From positions 3,742,171 through 3,806,170 of the forward strand of contig ML664161.1 of the NCBI GenBank assembly GCA_007570785.1: 64,000 nucleotides of DNA, in the 5' to 3' direction. Position numbers and translations under genes: made by a program. Origin of the DNA: Antilocapra americana (taxonomy: Eukaryota; Chordata; Mammalia; Artiodactyla; Antilocapridae). The notes under the pieces are model-generated. The model was not told the origin of the DNA. It searched no databases and was given only the letters and a program-made list of their open reading frames with translations. This document shows, piece by piece, positions 35,336-47,689 of the stretch; position 1 is the stretch's first letter; each line of letters opens with the position of its first letter.

Positions 35336-36154
35336 AATTTTTCAAAAGTCTTGTGAAAAGGGAGAGAGTTTTCTGTGGAACTTTATCTTAGGTTACTGGA
35401 CTCGCAACCACAATTAAGATCCTGCAGAGCCCTAGCTTTTAGTCTTCATCAACATTTTATAATAGAACATTTTTCTGACTGAGACCTGAATATAATGTCA
35501 AATAAAACATCTGACCAGGTTGTTATATATTCCCAGAGCATTGTCCTTCCTTCTCATCTCTCTTTTTTTCCCTTTTCCTCTGATTTTTTTAAATATAAAA
35601 CTTTGAGTCTTTCCCCAGAACCTAGCAATAAAGTTGTAAAAAGAGAATATTTTTCAATAACTTGTCTAACTTGCTTTTCTTCCACTTCTCACATTTTTAT
35701 TTATAAAACAAACAGCAAACAAACAAGGCAGTGCATAACTTCTGCACAATGCCCATTTCAGTATTTTAAGTCAATATCCCATATATATTGTGGGTTAGCT
35801 GTACTATTCCCAATTTAACAGTTTGCTACATTTCCTCCTCTGTTATTTTGTGTGTGTTAATAATCTAACAGAACAGGCCCCATAATTTCACTTACCATAG
35901 ACTCATCGTGATGCAAGGATCACTTCAAAGATCTTCTCTTCTGATAAAATATTCCTGATTACCTTTACTGTGTATGATCTAATCATTATTTACTTACATA
36001 AACAAGCCATGTGTCAATAAATCCTCTGCACTCTGTGAATCACCTCTTTCTTCCATGTTCCACATAAAGACCAAAACATAAAATAGACAAAAGCAACTTT
36101 TCACTGAAAACACAACTATATTTTTAGAATAAACCATGAAATGAGATAGAAATT
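35336..36154. other. unassigned AT-rich sequence, no gene seen
   Basis: No clear repeat. The 107-residue frame at 35495-35818 has no domain. The part around 35880-36050 may be an L2 remnant, but I am not sure. Confidence 0.45.
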
Positions 36155-37189
36155 ATTAGTTTTATTTTTAGATTTTTGAAGAGCCTCCATAATGTCTTCC
36201 ATAGTGGTTATGCCAATTTACATTCCCAGGAACAGTGCAAGAAGATACCTTTTTCTTCATATTCTTGTCACATGCTATTTCTTGTCCTTTTGATAACAGC
36301 CATTCTGACAGGTGTCAGGTGATATCTCATTTGTGGTTTTGATTTCCATTTCCCTGATGATGTGTGATTTTGAGCATACTTTCATATGCCTAATCAGCCA
36401 TCTTTATGTGTTCTTTGAAAAAGTGTCAGGTTTTCTGCTCAATTTTGATCAAGCTTTTATGCTGTTTTTGTTATTGAGCTTATGAGTTATTTACATATTT
36501 TTATATTAACCTCTTTTCAGATATATAATTTGTAAATATCTTTTCCCATTTAATAGGTTGCCTTTTTATTTTCTTGATAACTTCTTTCTACAGGCAGAAA
36601 GTTTTTATGTTTGATATAGTCTATTTGTTGTATTTTGCTTCTGTTGCCATTGCCTTTGGAGTCAGTCCAAAACACATTACCAAGAATGATGTCAAAGAGC
36701 CTATTGCCTATGTTTTCTACTAGAAGTTTTATGGTTTCTGGTATTATATCAGAGATATTGGTCTATAATATTCTTTTTGGTGGTACCCTATTCTGGTTTT
36801 AATATCAGAGTAACGTTGGTCTTGTAAAATGAATTGAGTGTTCCTTCTTCAATTTTTTGGAGGGATGTGGAAAAGGTAAATATTAAATCTTTTTAGAATA
36901 CTACATAGAATTGATAACTGTTTTTAAGTGTTATGCTTAGCTTCATTTGTCATTGTCTTTTATAGGTTTTATAGGTATATTATGGGGTTTTTGTGGGTGT
37001 TTCTGTTTTATGGTTATCATAATGTTCTGTATATTCACAAATATACTTATATAGTTGCCTGTAAAAGTAACAATATATTTTACATTAATAGCAAGTTAAG
37101 TTTAAATGCGTTCTAAAACTCTGCATCTTACTCCACTCCCATGCTTTTGATGTCACATTTTATACCTTTATATTTTGTATAACCTTTGG

Positions 37190-37312
37190 AGAAGGGAATA
37201 GCAACCCACTCCAGTATTCCTGCCTGGAGAAATTCATGGACAGAGAAAGCTGGCAAGCTACAGTCCATGGGATAACAAAGAATTGGACACAACTGAGCGA
37301 CCAACACACACT
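37190..37312 (+). mobile_element. Bov-A monomer
   Basis: Starts gagaagggaatagcaaccca and ends cacaactgagcgaccaacac. Flanked by ctttgga and ctttgag, a weak target-site duplication. Confidence 0.88.
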
Positions 37313-37917
37313 TTGAGTAATTGTTGCAGTTATAGTTATTTTTGCCAGTTTTGTCTTTTAAAGTTCATGCTAACATTAAAAGTATGTGATTGAACTACTT
37401 CCTTTTCCATATATTTGGCTTTTCCTGTGAAATTTTTACTTTCATTATTTTTTTTTTATTACTCATTAGTTCCTTTCCTTTTCAGCTTAAAACATCCCTA
37501 TGCCATTTCCTGTAGGGCTGGTTTAATGGTGATTAACTTATTTGATTTTACTTGTCTGGAAAGCTCTTTATTTCTCCTCAATTCTAAATGATAACCTTGC
37601 TGAATAGAGTATTCTTGGTTGGAAGTTTTTTGTTTTGTTTCTTTTCAGCACTTTGAATTTATCGCGCCAGTTCCTTCGGGCCTACAAAATTTCTGCTGAG
37701 AAATCTGCTGGTAGTTTTACAGGGGTTCCTGAGTAAATAACAAGTTGTTTTTCCCTTTCTGATATTAATATTATCTCATCAATTTTTGGCATTTAAAATA
37801 TAATGTGGTACTTGATGTGGTTCTCTTTGGGTTTATCTTTTCTGAAACTCTCTGGCCTCCCTACATCTGGAGGTCTGCTTTCTTCTCCAGATGAGAGAAA
37901 TTTTCAGTCACTATTTC

Positions 37918-38098
37918 ATTTTTTTTGAATTTATCTTTTTATTCAAGTCATGTTGATTCATAATATTACCTAGATATCATGTGTGCAACATTACATTTCT
38001 ACCTCTGTACACACTACAGTGTGCTCACTGCCAAAAATGCAAGTACCATTCATCACCATATATTGAACCCCTTTACGTATTTCACCCTTCCTCCTTAA
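37918..38098 (-). mobile_element. short L1 3' end inserted in L1 ORF1
   Basis: The ORF1 sequence breaks after cagtcactatttcat and resumes at agccattatttcttcac. Between them lies ttcattttttt and an L1 3' UTR-like stretch (ccattcatcaccatatattg). The repeated c(c/a)attattt(c) edges look like a degraded target-site duplication. Confidence 0.55.
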
Positions 38099-38181
38099 GC
38101 CATTATTTCTTCACATAAGTTTTCTGCCCACTTCTCTCACTTTTCTCCTTCTGGGACCCCTACAACGCAAATGATATTTTG

Positions 38182-38367
38182 CTATATGTTGCCCCATTGG
38201 TTCTTTGATCTATCTCCACTTTTTAAAGTTCTTCTATCTTTTGCTGCTCTTTTTGGGTGAATTCCATTGCCTGTTTTTTCCAGATCTCTGATCCATTCCT
38301 CCACTTTACCTAGTTTGCTGTTAAAACCCTCTAGAGTATTTTTCATTTCAGTTATTGTATGCTTCAA
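38182..38367 (-). pseudogene. L1 ORF1 coiled-coil remnant
   Basis: Sixty-one residues matching the L1 ORF1 coiled-coil region (EMKNTLEGFNSKL, then VEEWIRDLEKTG). The frame breaks after this, and the expected RNA-binding part continues in other frames toward 37500. Non-functional. Confidence 0.8.
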
Positions 38368-38954
38368 CTATGTCTATTCTGTTTAGTTCTTTCTTATATT
38401 TTCTCAACTTGTTGTAATTCCCTCTGTGTTCATCTATTCTTTTTCTGAGTTTAATGAGCATCTTTATTACCATTACTTTGAATTATAGGTTATAGTACTT
38501 ATCTCTCATTCAGATTTCTTTTCTGAGCATTTTCTTGTGATTTGTTTGGAGCATTTTCCTCTGTTTCCCCATTTTGCTTGGCTCTCTGTATTTCTACTTG
38601 CTAAATGAAACAGCTATCTCTTCCAGATTAAAAGGAGTAGTCCTGTGTAGGCAATGATCTGTATTGTTTAACTACATTTTAGTTCTTGGTTGTCTCTCAT
38701 CTATCTCTCCAACTGGCCCGTCCAGCTGAGAAACTCATTGCCCCTTGACAGTGAGAGCCTGACACTCAACAGTTTGGGCTGTTTGCTTCTGCTGGCTTTG
38801 ATGGGGGAACGAAGGGGACCAGAGTGTTTGCACCCCACCTGTGGCATGGTCACAACAGCAGTGTAGAGGGGCACAAGCTAGCAGGCTAGAGTGAGAATGC
38901 AAAAATATGGTGTCTGTCAGAACAGGCAATAGTGAGGGAGAAAGAGAACTAAAA

Positions 38955-39165
38955 AATGGTACCTAGTGGCTCAGACAAAAAGAAATCACCTGTGATGCCT
39001 GAGACCTGGGTTCAATACTTGGGTCAGGAAGATCCCCTAGAGGAAGGCATGGCAACCCACTCCATTATTCTTGCATGGAGAATCCCCATGGACAGAAGAA
39101 CCTGATGGGCTAGAGTCCATAGGGTCTCAAAGTGTCGACACGACTGCGTGACTAATCACACAGCC
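38955..39165 (+). mobile_element. Bov-tA SINE in the L1 5' UTR
   Basis: The head is degraded (ggtacctagtggctcagaca). Body cccactccattattcttgca, tail tgtcgacacgactgcgtgac. Confidence 0.88.
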
Positions 39166-39712
39166 AGTAACTCCAGCCCTGGAGAGAGTCCCAAAAGAAT
39201 TTTGCCCCTCTGACCATTATTTTTGGTTTAACATAATCACACATAAAGTGTAGGCTTCCCAAGTGTTGCTTTTACATAGGTCTGGGGTTAGTGAGTCTGT
39301 GTGAGACCACTTCAGAAGCAGAGTCTCCATTCCCTATAGCCTGCTGGTTCTCCTGGACATACCCCTATTGGTTTTCAAAACTAGATGCTTTAGAGACTCA
39401 TTTCTCATGCAGATCCTAAGAACTGGTGTGCCTGATGTAGGGTACAAATTCCTTGCTCCTCAGGGAGAAGTTCTGTACTTGTGAGATTCCTCCCAATTGT
39501 GGATCACAATGTTGAGGGTGGGATTTGTGGGTGAAACTGCATCTCTGCCTCTCATACCTTGTCCATGTGCCCTTTGGCCCTCTGTTGTGGAGGAGCTGTT
39601 CAGCTGATTCTTGGGCTCTTCAGAGTGAATTGTTCCATATGAAACTGTGGGCTTGTTGTGTCCGTCTGAGAAGGTGTGTTTCAGCTCTTTCTAAGTCGCC
39701 ATCTTGGACAAC

Positions 39713-41488
39713 CTTCCCCAACATTATTTTTGTTTTTGCTTTTGATTGAGATATCTTCTCAAAGCATCTGTGAGTTTCCTGATTGGGTTTCAGTTGACAG
39801 CTCAACTGTACAGTTCAGCCATAGAAGTCTTGGACGAGTGACTCCTTCATTTATATTCTGGACGTGGGATATAAGTAAAAACAATCATTAGTTTTTAATG
39901 TCTCTTAATTAGGTAGACACTAAAAATCAGTAAACTAGTTCTCTTACAACATTGATTAATACTTTCAATTATTCCTAATTGCTTCTACCTTCATTGATGG
40001 ATGGTAAGTCCCCAGATTGTTTTCTCAACAAAATTCATATTTTACGGGAAATAATATCTCATCCCCAAATGTATGCTCATTTTATCTTGTTATCTGAGTA
40101 TGCCAATCAATAAAGTAGCCATGTGATTCAGAAGTGCGTTAAACGGTTGAACAAATGTGTCAACCAAATAAATGTAACCTCCAAGAGCAGCTTTTAAATC
40201 CTAAGGGAAAAATAATTCAAGTTAAATGTCAAGAAATTTATTTTAGTATAAATCAACTGACTGAACTAATGTATTTACAATGAATAAAATGGTGAGAGAC
40301 ATTTATACTTTTACTTAATTGTATATAGCCTAAAGCCAGTTCTACCCATTTGAAAATGAGAATCACTGAATAGTTTACCAGTCATATAATTCAGTTGCTC
40401 TAACTAGTATTCTTTTTAATGACATAGCCTATAATAACAAAGAGTCTTGCCTTCAGAAATATTTTATGTTTTTTAATAGTATATCAGAATTATCATGGAA
40501 GATTTTGCATTTTCACTGTAAGCCACTAAATAAAATGTCAAAGCATAAACTTTTTAATGTCAAGGAAAGTAAACATTTATTGAAATATTGATTTACAATT
40601 TTGGTATTCATGTGGAAACATCCTATTTTTGCTATGCATATTGGAATTTGAAAGCCATTTTTATAAACATATGAAGAACATAAGAAAAAGAAAAATAGAA
40701 GCCCATAATCACTCTGTGAATTGTTATCCTGCTTTCCTCTCTTATTTCTATTCTCATTCAAAAATTATAATTTCTTTATATCAATTCATGGATATATCAT
40801 TCTCCTATGAGATTTTAAATACTGATCCTGTGACAGAACTTGTGGTAATTCCGGGTATACTCCACGCTACCATTTGAAAGAAGAATTGCTATTACAGTAT
40901 TTTTTAAATTCATAAAGGACAGACATTTCTATTAGAACAAGAGTAATATGATGCAAAGAACTTAATGATTTGAATACTTGTTCTCGAACAATTTACTTTC
41001 TCTTTGCTCTGTAACATCTATATCAAATTGATAGCCTTCATAAGTAAATACATGAAACTACATGAGTCCACTTGTAGCAAGATACTATTATGACACTTAT
41101 AAATAAATAAATAAATTCTAACTAGTACCAGTACACATCTGACATCAAAATTAAAAATGAAAATGTAATTTCTCAAATTAGACCATAAATCAATGCAAAA
41201 AAATTTATATATTTTGGAGGAGAACATATCAGGTTGTTCAATTTCCTTTTTCACACATTGTTTAAATTATGTTTAATTAGAAAGATGAGGAAAAGCCTAG
41301 GAAGAGAAAAATAATTTTATTAAGACATAACATGAAGTGACAGCTGATAGCTTAATTTTTTTAAAGGAAAAGTAAATAATTTCTATAACAAAACTCAAAA
41401 TAACAAAAATCATAATATGATTAATAAATGAAAAGCTAACATTGTGCAATAATCCATAACCTACAGTACAATAGTTGTATCATTAACA
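39713..41488. other. unassigned AT-rich sequence, no gene seen
   Basis: About 1.8 kb, one of the largest gaps without a recognised repeat. Only a (aaat)n run at 41099-41115 and short frames without domains. Confidence 0.5.
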
Positions 41489-41498
41489 ACACTGACTT
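41489..41498. repeat. target-site duplication, left copy
   Basis: acactgactt. The right copy acaccgactt at 42761-42770 differs by one base. Confidence 0.85.
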
Positions 41499-41990
41499 GT
41501 AGATTTTTGGATTGCAGCCATTCTGAGAGGTGTAAAGTGGTCTTGATTTGCATTTCTCTGATAATGAGTGATATTGAGCATCTTTTCATGTGTTTGTTAG
41601 CCATTTTTATGTCTTATTTGGAGAAATGTCTGTCAAGTTCTTTGGCCCACTTTTTGATTGGGTTGTTTATTTTCCTAGAATGGAACTGCAGGAGTTGCTT
41701 GTATATTTTTGAGATTAATTGTTTGTCCGTTGCTTCATTGGCTATTATTTTCTCCCATTCTGAAGGCTGTCTTTTCACCCTGCTTATAGTTTCCTTTGTT
41801 GTGCAGAAGCTTTTAATTTTAATTAGGTCCCAATTTTTTATTCGTGCTTTTATTTCCAATATTCTGGGAGGTGGGTCATGAAGGATCCCGCTTTGGTTTA
41901 TGTCAGAGAGTGTTTTGCCAATGTTATCCTCTAGGAGTTTTATAGTTTCTGGTCTTATGCTTAGATCTTTGATCCATTTTGAATTTATCA
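41499..41990 (-). mobile_element. young ruminant L1, inverted 5' part
   Basis: Antisense ORF2 segment upstream of, and abutting, the sense 3' part. It encodes the stretch before the ORF2 C-terminus. Together with the next entry it forms one insertion with a 5' inversion. Confidence 0.93.
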
Positions 41991-41991
41991 C
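41614..41991 (-). pseudogene. L1 ORF2 segment before the C-terminus
   Basis: 125 residues: KWIKDLSIRPETIKLLEDNI, then [17 protein letters not shown] and [20 protein letters not shown]. The stop after HFSK (41614-41616) lies where the family continues, and the frame stays recognisable to 41501, so this is a single nonsense change. Truncated by the inversion at 41991. Confidence 0.9.
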
Positions 41992-42019
41992 TCAGAATGG
42001 CTGCAATCCAAAAATCTAA

Positions 42020-42463
42020 AGTAATAAATCCTGGAGAGGATGTGGAGAAAAGGGAACTCTCTTACACTGTTGGTGGGATTGCAAACTAGTACAGCCACTA
42101 TGGAAAACAGTGTGGAGGTTCCTTAAAAAACTGCAAATAGACCTGCCATATGACCCAGCAATCCCACTGCTGGGCATATATACAGAGGAAACCAGAATTG
42201 AAAGAGCCACGTGTACCCCAATGTTCATCGCTGCTTTGTATACAATAGCCAGGACATGGAAGCAACCTAGATGCCCATCAACTGATGAATGGATAAGAAA
42301 GCTGTGGTACATATACACAATGGAATATTACTCAGCATTAAAAAAAAATTCATTTGAATCAGTTCTACTCAGATGGACAAAACTGGAGCCCATTATCCAG
42401 AGTGAAGTAAGCCAGAAGCAAAAACAACAATACAGTATATTAACGCATATATACGGAATTTAG
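42020..42463 (+). pseudogene. L1 ORF2 C-terminal domain remnant
   Basis: Open to the natural stop: [59 protein letters not shown] and YYSALKKN. This is the Cys-containing C-terminal region of L1 ORF2. It is intact over this piece but separated from the RT by truncation and inversion, so it has no function of its own. Confidence 0.92.
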
Positions 42464-42643
42464 AAAGACGGTAACGAGAACACAGCATGAGACAGCAAAA
42501 GGAACGCTGATGTATAGAATAGACTCATGGACTCTGTGGATGAGGGAAAGGGTGGGATGATATGGGAGAATGGCATTGAAACATGTTAATTGTCATATAT
42601 CTAATCAATCGCCAGCCCAGGGGCTGGTGCAACGAGATTTCCC

Positions 42644-42668
42644 GGGGGGGAGGGAGGAGGGAGGGGGG
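42644..42668 (+). repeat. G-rich tract, possible quadruplex
   Basis: Four or more G-runs of at least three, separated by A or AGGA, in the L1 3' UTR. L1 3' UTRs of several mammals are known to carry such tracts. Confidence 0.8.
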
Positions 42669-42770
42669 TTCTGGACGGGGAGCATATGTAAACTCATGGT
42701 GATATCATGTCATTGTAAGGCAAAACTAATTAAAAAAAAAAAGAAATCAAAAAAAAAAAAACACCGACTT

Positions 42771-43069
42771 ACCAAGAAATGTTTCACATGTGTGTTTTCT
42801 GTACATGTTTTAATCATAAATGAATTCCATTCAAATGCTCCACTCAACACTAGAATGGAGTGATTATTACTGTGGAGACTGCTGGTCTGAGTAAAATTCT
42901 GGCTCTAAAGCTTAATCAGTCTCTAAATATATTGCTTTAACTTGTATATGCTTCCTTTTATAATTCCTAAATGTGGATTAAAATTAACCTCCTGGAATTA
43001 ACATGAGAGTAAAGCAGTCTATACATCCAAAGTTCTTAAGCTGATGCCTAACATGAAACAATTATAATA
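42771..43069. other. unassigned sequence
   Basis: Nothing recognised. Confidence 0.45.
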
Positions 43070-43245
43070 AATGTCTTTATCATCATTCATATGAATAACC
43101 TCATTTAATTATCACCATAACACCTATGAAATACGAACAAGTAAACCTGTAAAAGAAAAATTATATTTGCCAAGTTACCCAGAGTTCAAGTGAAGAACCT
43201 AATTTGAACCCTATTTGGTCTAACTCAAAAAACCATGAAGTTGCC
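43070..43245 (-). mobile_element. MIR SINE, antisense
   Basis: aataacctcatttaattatc, gccaagttacccagagttca and tttgaaccctatttggtcta are the reverse of MIR tail, core and head. Confidence 0.65.
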
Positions 43246-43364
43246 TGATACAAATACAGTTAGCATAGTTATTGAATAATAATATGCATGTACACATGTA
43301 CAAATGGATAAAAATAATTCAATTAATATGTCTATATGATATAAAATATTGCTCAAGGAACATT

Positions 43365-44300
43365 TATTTATTTTACATATGGATATCCAGTTGTTTCAGC
43401 ACCACTCTTAAAAATACCTTCCTATTATCATTGAGTTTCCTTTTCAATGTTACTAAAAATAAATTGGCTTTGTGTATGTGTGGGTAAATCTGTGGACTCC
43501 CCATTCTGTTTTAGTTATATGTGTACCTATAATTCAATCAGTACTGCACTGCCTTTTTTATTTTACTTTAATAATAAATATTTTAAAATAAGTATAGTTC
43601 ACAAACAGCTTGTCTCTTCAAAAAAATTTTGGCCATTCTAATTTCTTTGTTTTTCCATGTAACTTTTAGATCCAGCTTAGGAACTTCTGTAAAACACCTT
43701 GCTGGAATTTTGATTGTGTTAACAATGAATCCATATATAAAACCTGGAAAAATTGATGAACGTTTTGTGTTTTTAAATTTATGAATACAATATACCTGTT
43801 TGTTTATATCTAATTTATTTCAACAGTCTTTGAGGTGTTCTAAATACAAATTGTGCATGTATTTGATTAGACTTGAACCTAAATATTTCAAGATAGTTGG
43901 CACTATTATGGTGGTATATGTATAATTTTAATTCAAATGCCATTTTCTCATGGCTAATATGTAGAAATACAGTGGATTTTTAATATATAAACTTTGCTAT
44001 GCCAGCATGCTAACCAGAATTACTAGATCTAGTAGTTTTTATTTTTTAACCTTTGATACTTTCAATGTAGTCAGATATATTTTGAGCAAATACGCACAGT
44101 TTTGCCTCTTTCATTTCAAGTTGCTTATATGGCTATTGGGTTTTGTTTATTTGTTTTGTATTACATTATTGCAGTGGCTGAGATATATTTCAGTTTGGGA
44201 AATTTCTATTGACCTTTCTTTAGACTGTATCCTCAGTTGTATTTGTGTTTTAAATAATCTTCTGCAAGGATTCTTTATATTTGAAATAATTTGAATGTTC
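43365..44300 (-). mobile_element. old L1 ORF2 3' part
   Basis: Antisense: tatggatatccagttgtttc, tttggccattctaatttctt, gatccagcttaggaacttct, aaatatttcaagatagttgg and tactagatctagtagttttt follow ORF2 order backwards. Heavily diverged, with many stops. Confidence 0.75.
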
Positions 44301-45411
44301 TAGTTACCCATTAATAATAAATATAGGCACACATAGGTAGGTGCACACACATGTGTGTGTCTGTGCATGTGTGTGTACTGGCAGAAAACATGAAAATCTG
44401 GGTCAGAAACACAGATGGTTTATTATTCACAACAAAGGCAGCAGTCAGAGCAACTTCTCAAGAATGCTCCCTGAACCTCCAGATCGCACAAGGTGACCTA
44501 ATGAGGGCACATGTATAATGCTACATTATAGGAAAAAAACTGAAGTTAAGAGTGGTCTTATTTTTATTCTGGAACTTAAGTAAATTCTCTCGAAGGAGAT
44601 TACATAGAAAACAGTAACTTTACAGCACTGGAATGTCACTGGAGTGGGAGATATTCTTAAACTCTACTATAGAATGTCTTATACCATTGCTATCCAAAAA
44701 GGTGGATGATTAAGCTAGGAAAAAAAAAAAAACAACACAGTGGTCTTCTAATTAATTCTATATCATTTTCTGATAGTTTACATTTTATAGAATATGAATT
44801 AACATTCCTTCTAGAGATTATGGCAAGAATTAAATGAAAAAATCTTGGAGAAACATTCTTTTAAAGTTGTGTGTGACACATTAAATTTCAGAGAATTTTC
44901 TTGAAATACTAAACGTAACTTTCTGGATCTGTAATGTACTTAGAATTTCTAGTTCTTTATTGTTTAAATTCCATGAAGTTCAGTAGTAAATGGTCAGCTT
45001 CACCCAACTAGATAATGAACATTATGGCAATATTGAGTATGGATTTTTCGGGGACAATATGCTAATACATCATAACATCAAGGATTTAAAGAATTCATAC
45101 ACACCTATGTGTATGTAAAAGACAAATTGTCCTATAAACTTTATATACTGTTAAGAATGAATAAAGAAATTTAATTAAAATAAAGTGCTATCTTTTGCTT
45201 GTGAGTACTGATATATTGGTGTTGAAAGTCAGAGTTCCTATAACTTTTTCTTGGGATGTAATTCTACAGTATGTACTATTGAGATCCTTAAAATCTTTAA
45301 AATCATTGGCCTATGAATTCCACTTTTATTAATTTGAACAAATAAAAAAATTAAAATCAAAAGACAATGCACACTGGAAGATGTGCACTTCAGCATTATA
45401 ATATCATAAAA
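44301..45411. other. unassigned sequence, no gene seen
   Basis: A mixed CA/TG tract lies at 44330-44378. At 44395-44440 the minus strand has AATAAACC next to a GC-richer stretch that could be a worn LTR end, but I cannot support it further. Confidence 0.45.
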
Positions 45412-45419
45412 TATGTTAA

Positions 45420-45636
45420 GGGGCTTCCCTGGTGGTTCAGTGGTATAGAATCTGCCTGCCAGTGGAGATGATACAGGTTCAATCTCTAGATCAGGAAGAT
45501 CCCCTGGAGAAGGAAATGTCAACCCACTCCGGTATTATTGCCTGTGAAATCCCATGGGTAGAGGAGACTGGCAGACTACAGTCTATGGGATCACAAAACA
45601 GTTGGACATGATTTAGCAACTCAACAACAACAGAAC
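45420..45636 (+). mobile_element. Bov-tA SINE
   Basis: Complete, head ggcttccctggtggttcagt to tail tagcaactcaacaacaac. Exact 8-bp target-site duplication tatgttaa at 45412-45419 and 45637-45644. Confidence 0.94.
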
Positions 45637-45644
45637 TATGTTAA

Positions 45645-47689
45645 CACTGAAATTTCAATCAGGACACACATATTAAGGCATCTGATTTTCCAAATATAAA
45701 TGATTACAGTCACATTTGTTCCTCTAATTATTTTGACTATTTATAATAGCTGAGTTGAAGTCAAGTAAATTCACAATAGCAACAACATATCAGAATCCAT
45801 TTCTATTAATTGTTTTTTTTTCCTTCTCTGTAAATATGTTACACTATTCTTTTTTCAGTCTAGTAATTTTTTGCTCATCATTGGACACCATAGATAATAT
45901 TTTGTGTCAAAGTTAAATTTTGTTATCTTCTTGTAGGATTCATGAGATTTTTGTTCTAGTCGACAGTTAACTTGCCTGGGTTTTGGCTTTTGAAGCTGCT
46001 CCTATGTTCACAAATGTACAGCCAACAGAGCAAACTTGCAAAGCTTACACAGCACAGTTTTCTTTCAAGGGTAAATTATTCTCTGGTTTCTTGGATGGAA
46101 GAAAAACCCTGGAGTCTCTTCTGGGTATTTATGTTAGGGATCAGGGAAGCATTTGGGAGGTATTTATGCATGTTTGACTTTTTCTATGGGAATCTTACAT
46201 AGAGGGCTTTCTGTCTTAATTCCCAGCTATTTTTACATTCCTGAACTCGTTCTCTGCCACATTAAGCATGTAAGGCTGTGGTTCTGTGCTGCTATAGCTG
46301 CTGGATTGAAATTTGCAACTGAAAGTATCAGGCAGGACAGGTACTAGCTGTAAATTCTGCCCTTTCATTTCCGGGTCTTTCAAAGGCTAACTACCTCCAA
46401 GCTTCTATGGGACCTTGGGTGCTTACTGGTGATTTCAAATAGTTCTGCTTTGTTATATTTTGCCCAGATTTCACAGTTTTATTTCCTGTGATGTGTTCTT
46501 CACATCATATTTTTTCTTCAATACTCAATACCATTTAGAAAAGAACAGTTAAAATGTAAATGCCTAAAAATACTAGTCAATTAAACTTTCATATTTCTTA
46601 ATGACCTCACTTTGCAGGTCTCATAGATTACCATAATAGCACACTTGAAAGAGTTTCAATTCAATTAAATGAAACATAGCATGTTTCAGTCATCAGGCAA
46701 ACATCAGGGGTGAATTATAATAAAGGCTGTCAATTTATTTTTGATGTTTATCTGCTAACTACTTTTACACTTCACACCTCCCACTTGCCATTCTGCCTTC
46801 CGTAGGAACAAGCAGACACAAAAATGTCCTGAGAGCACAAGGAAAGAAAATCCACCGGGTATTTTTTAAAGTGATTAGGCCCAGGGGCGGTTTCCTTTGC
46901 GTGGTTTGTACTTCCCCCTAGGGCCAAAGGGAGGGGCAGCTGATAGAGGTTCACACTGCATGGCTGTGGGTGCAGAGAGGCAAAGATTCACGGCCATCTT
47001 TATGATAAACCCCTCATATTTATAGTGCATATTGATATATAATCTCTTGGAGAAATGTTTAATGATAATTTGCTATATACTCTCTCCCCCAAATCTTAGA
47101 AATAAAATGTACCCTAAAATCTGAAATATAATACCTACATATAGGAGATGAGCCCACATCCATTAACTGTCCCCTTAAAGAAACAAAAGGGCTTGTAAAT
47201 GAGAGCAAAATTTGACTTGAACTAAATTTATAGTATGCACATATAATAAATTATTTTTTTTTCCTTCACAGGAAAGTATGGTGAGAGAGAAAAGGACATA
47301 AATAATGGAACTGAATTATCAGTTCATTCTGTGAAGCGGTAACCCTGGCCTATTAATTTGAATCTGTCTGTTGCTTCTAGGATGCATTTTCATTAGTTTC
47401 TGAATGCCGTAGTTTATACTTCTTGCCAAATTTTTGTCTTGTTCTGGCATCACTGTTTAGAAGTACAGCCAGATGGCCAAACAAATATGGTACAACATTT
47501 CACTCAGCATGTTTCCAGGTGATTTTCCAGCCAGTCTCTGTGTTCCCAGTTGCCACAGTGTTTTTCTGTTCAGGTGTTTGAGTTTACTCTCTGGGAACTC
47601 ATCAATTTCCCCAATGGGTTTTAAACTACTAAGGTGTAATAATGGTGGAAAAGCAACAATTAACATGCTATTTCTCACCTCAGTACATT
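45645..47689. other. repeat-poor stretch, no gene seen
   Basis: The longest repeat-poor stretch, about 2 kb. Overlapping frames of 64-76 residues at 45972-46347 show no domain. The patch 46780-46985 is clearly GC-richer, with CpGs and ccctagggccaaagggaggg. It could be a conserved non-coding element. No splice-flanked exon is evident. Confidence 0.45.

Larger units (their letters stand above)
36155..39712 (-). mobile_element. old L1 with 5' UTR start, ORF1 and ORF2 pieces
   Basis: Antisense. 36155-36905 holds ORF2 C-terminal and inner pieces (tctgacaggtgtcaggtgat; ttggtctataatattctttt) with a junction near 36742. 36906-37440 is not clearly assigned. About 37440-38460 is ORF1: 38182-38367 reads EMKNTLEGFNSKLGKVEEWI, and VPEGE lies near 38140-38155. 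38460-39712 is the 5' UTR, ending at the element start, read on the minus strand as TCCAAGATGGCGAC. Three later repeats are nested in it. Most of ORF2 is missing. Confidence 0.8.
41991..42760 (+). mobile_element. young ruminant L1, 3' part with poly(A)
   Basis: ORF2 C-terminus, 3' UTR with a G-rich tract, then two A-rich runs (42732-42742 and 42749-42760) standing for the poly(A) tail. Its first 27 bp (41991-42017) are the exact reverse complement of 41501-41527, the overlap expected when twin priming copies the same RNA stretch twice. Confidence 0.95.

Noticed and set aside
41499..42017. long inverted repeat as a DNA transposon with terminal inverted repeats
   Set aside because: The inverted part is only a 27-bp overlap at the inversion junction of an L1, with an A-tail and target-site duplication.
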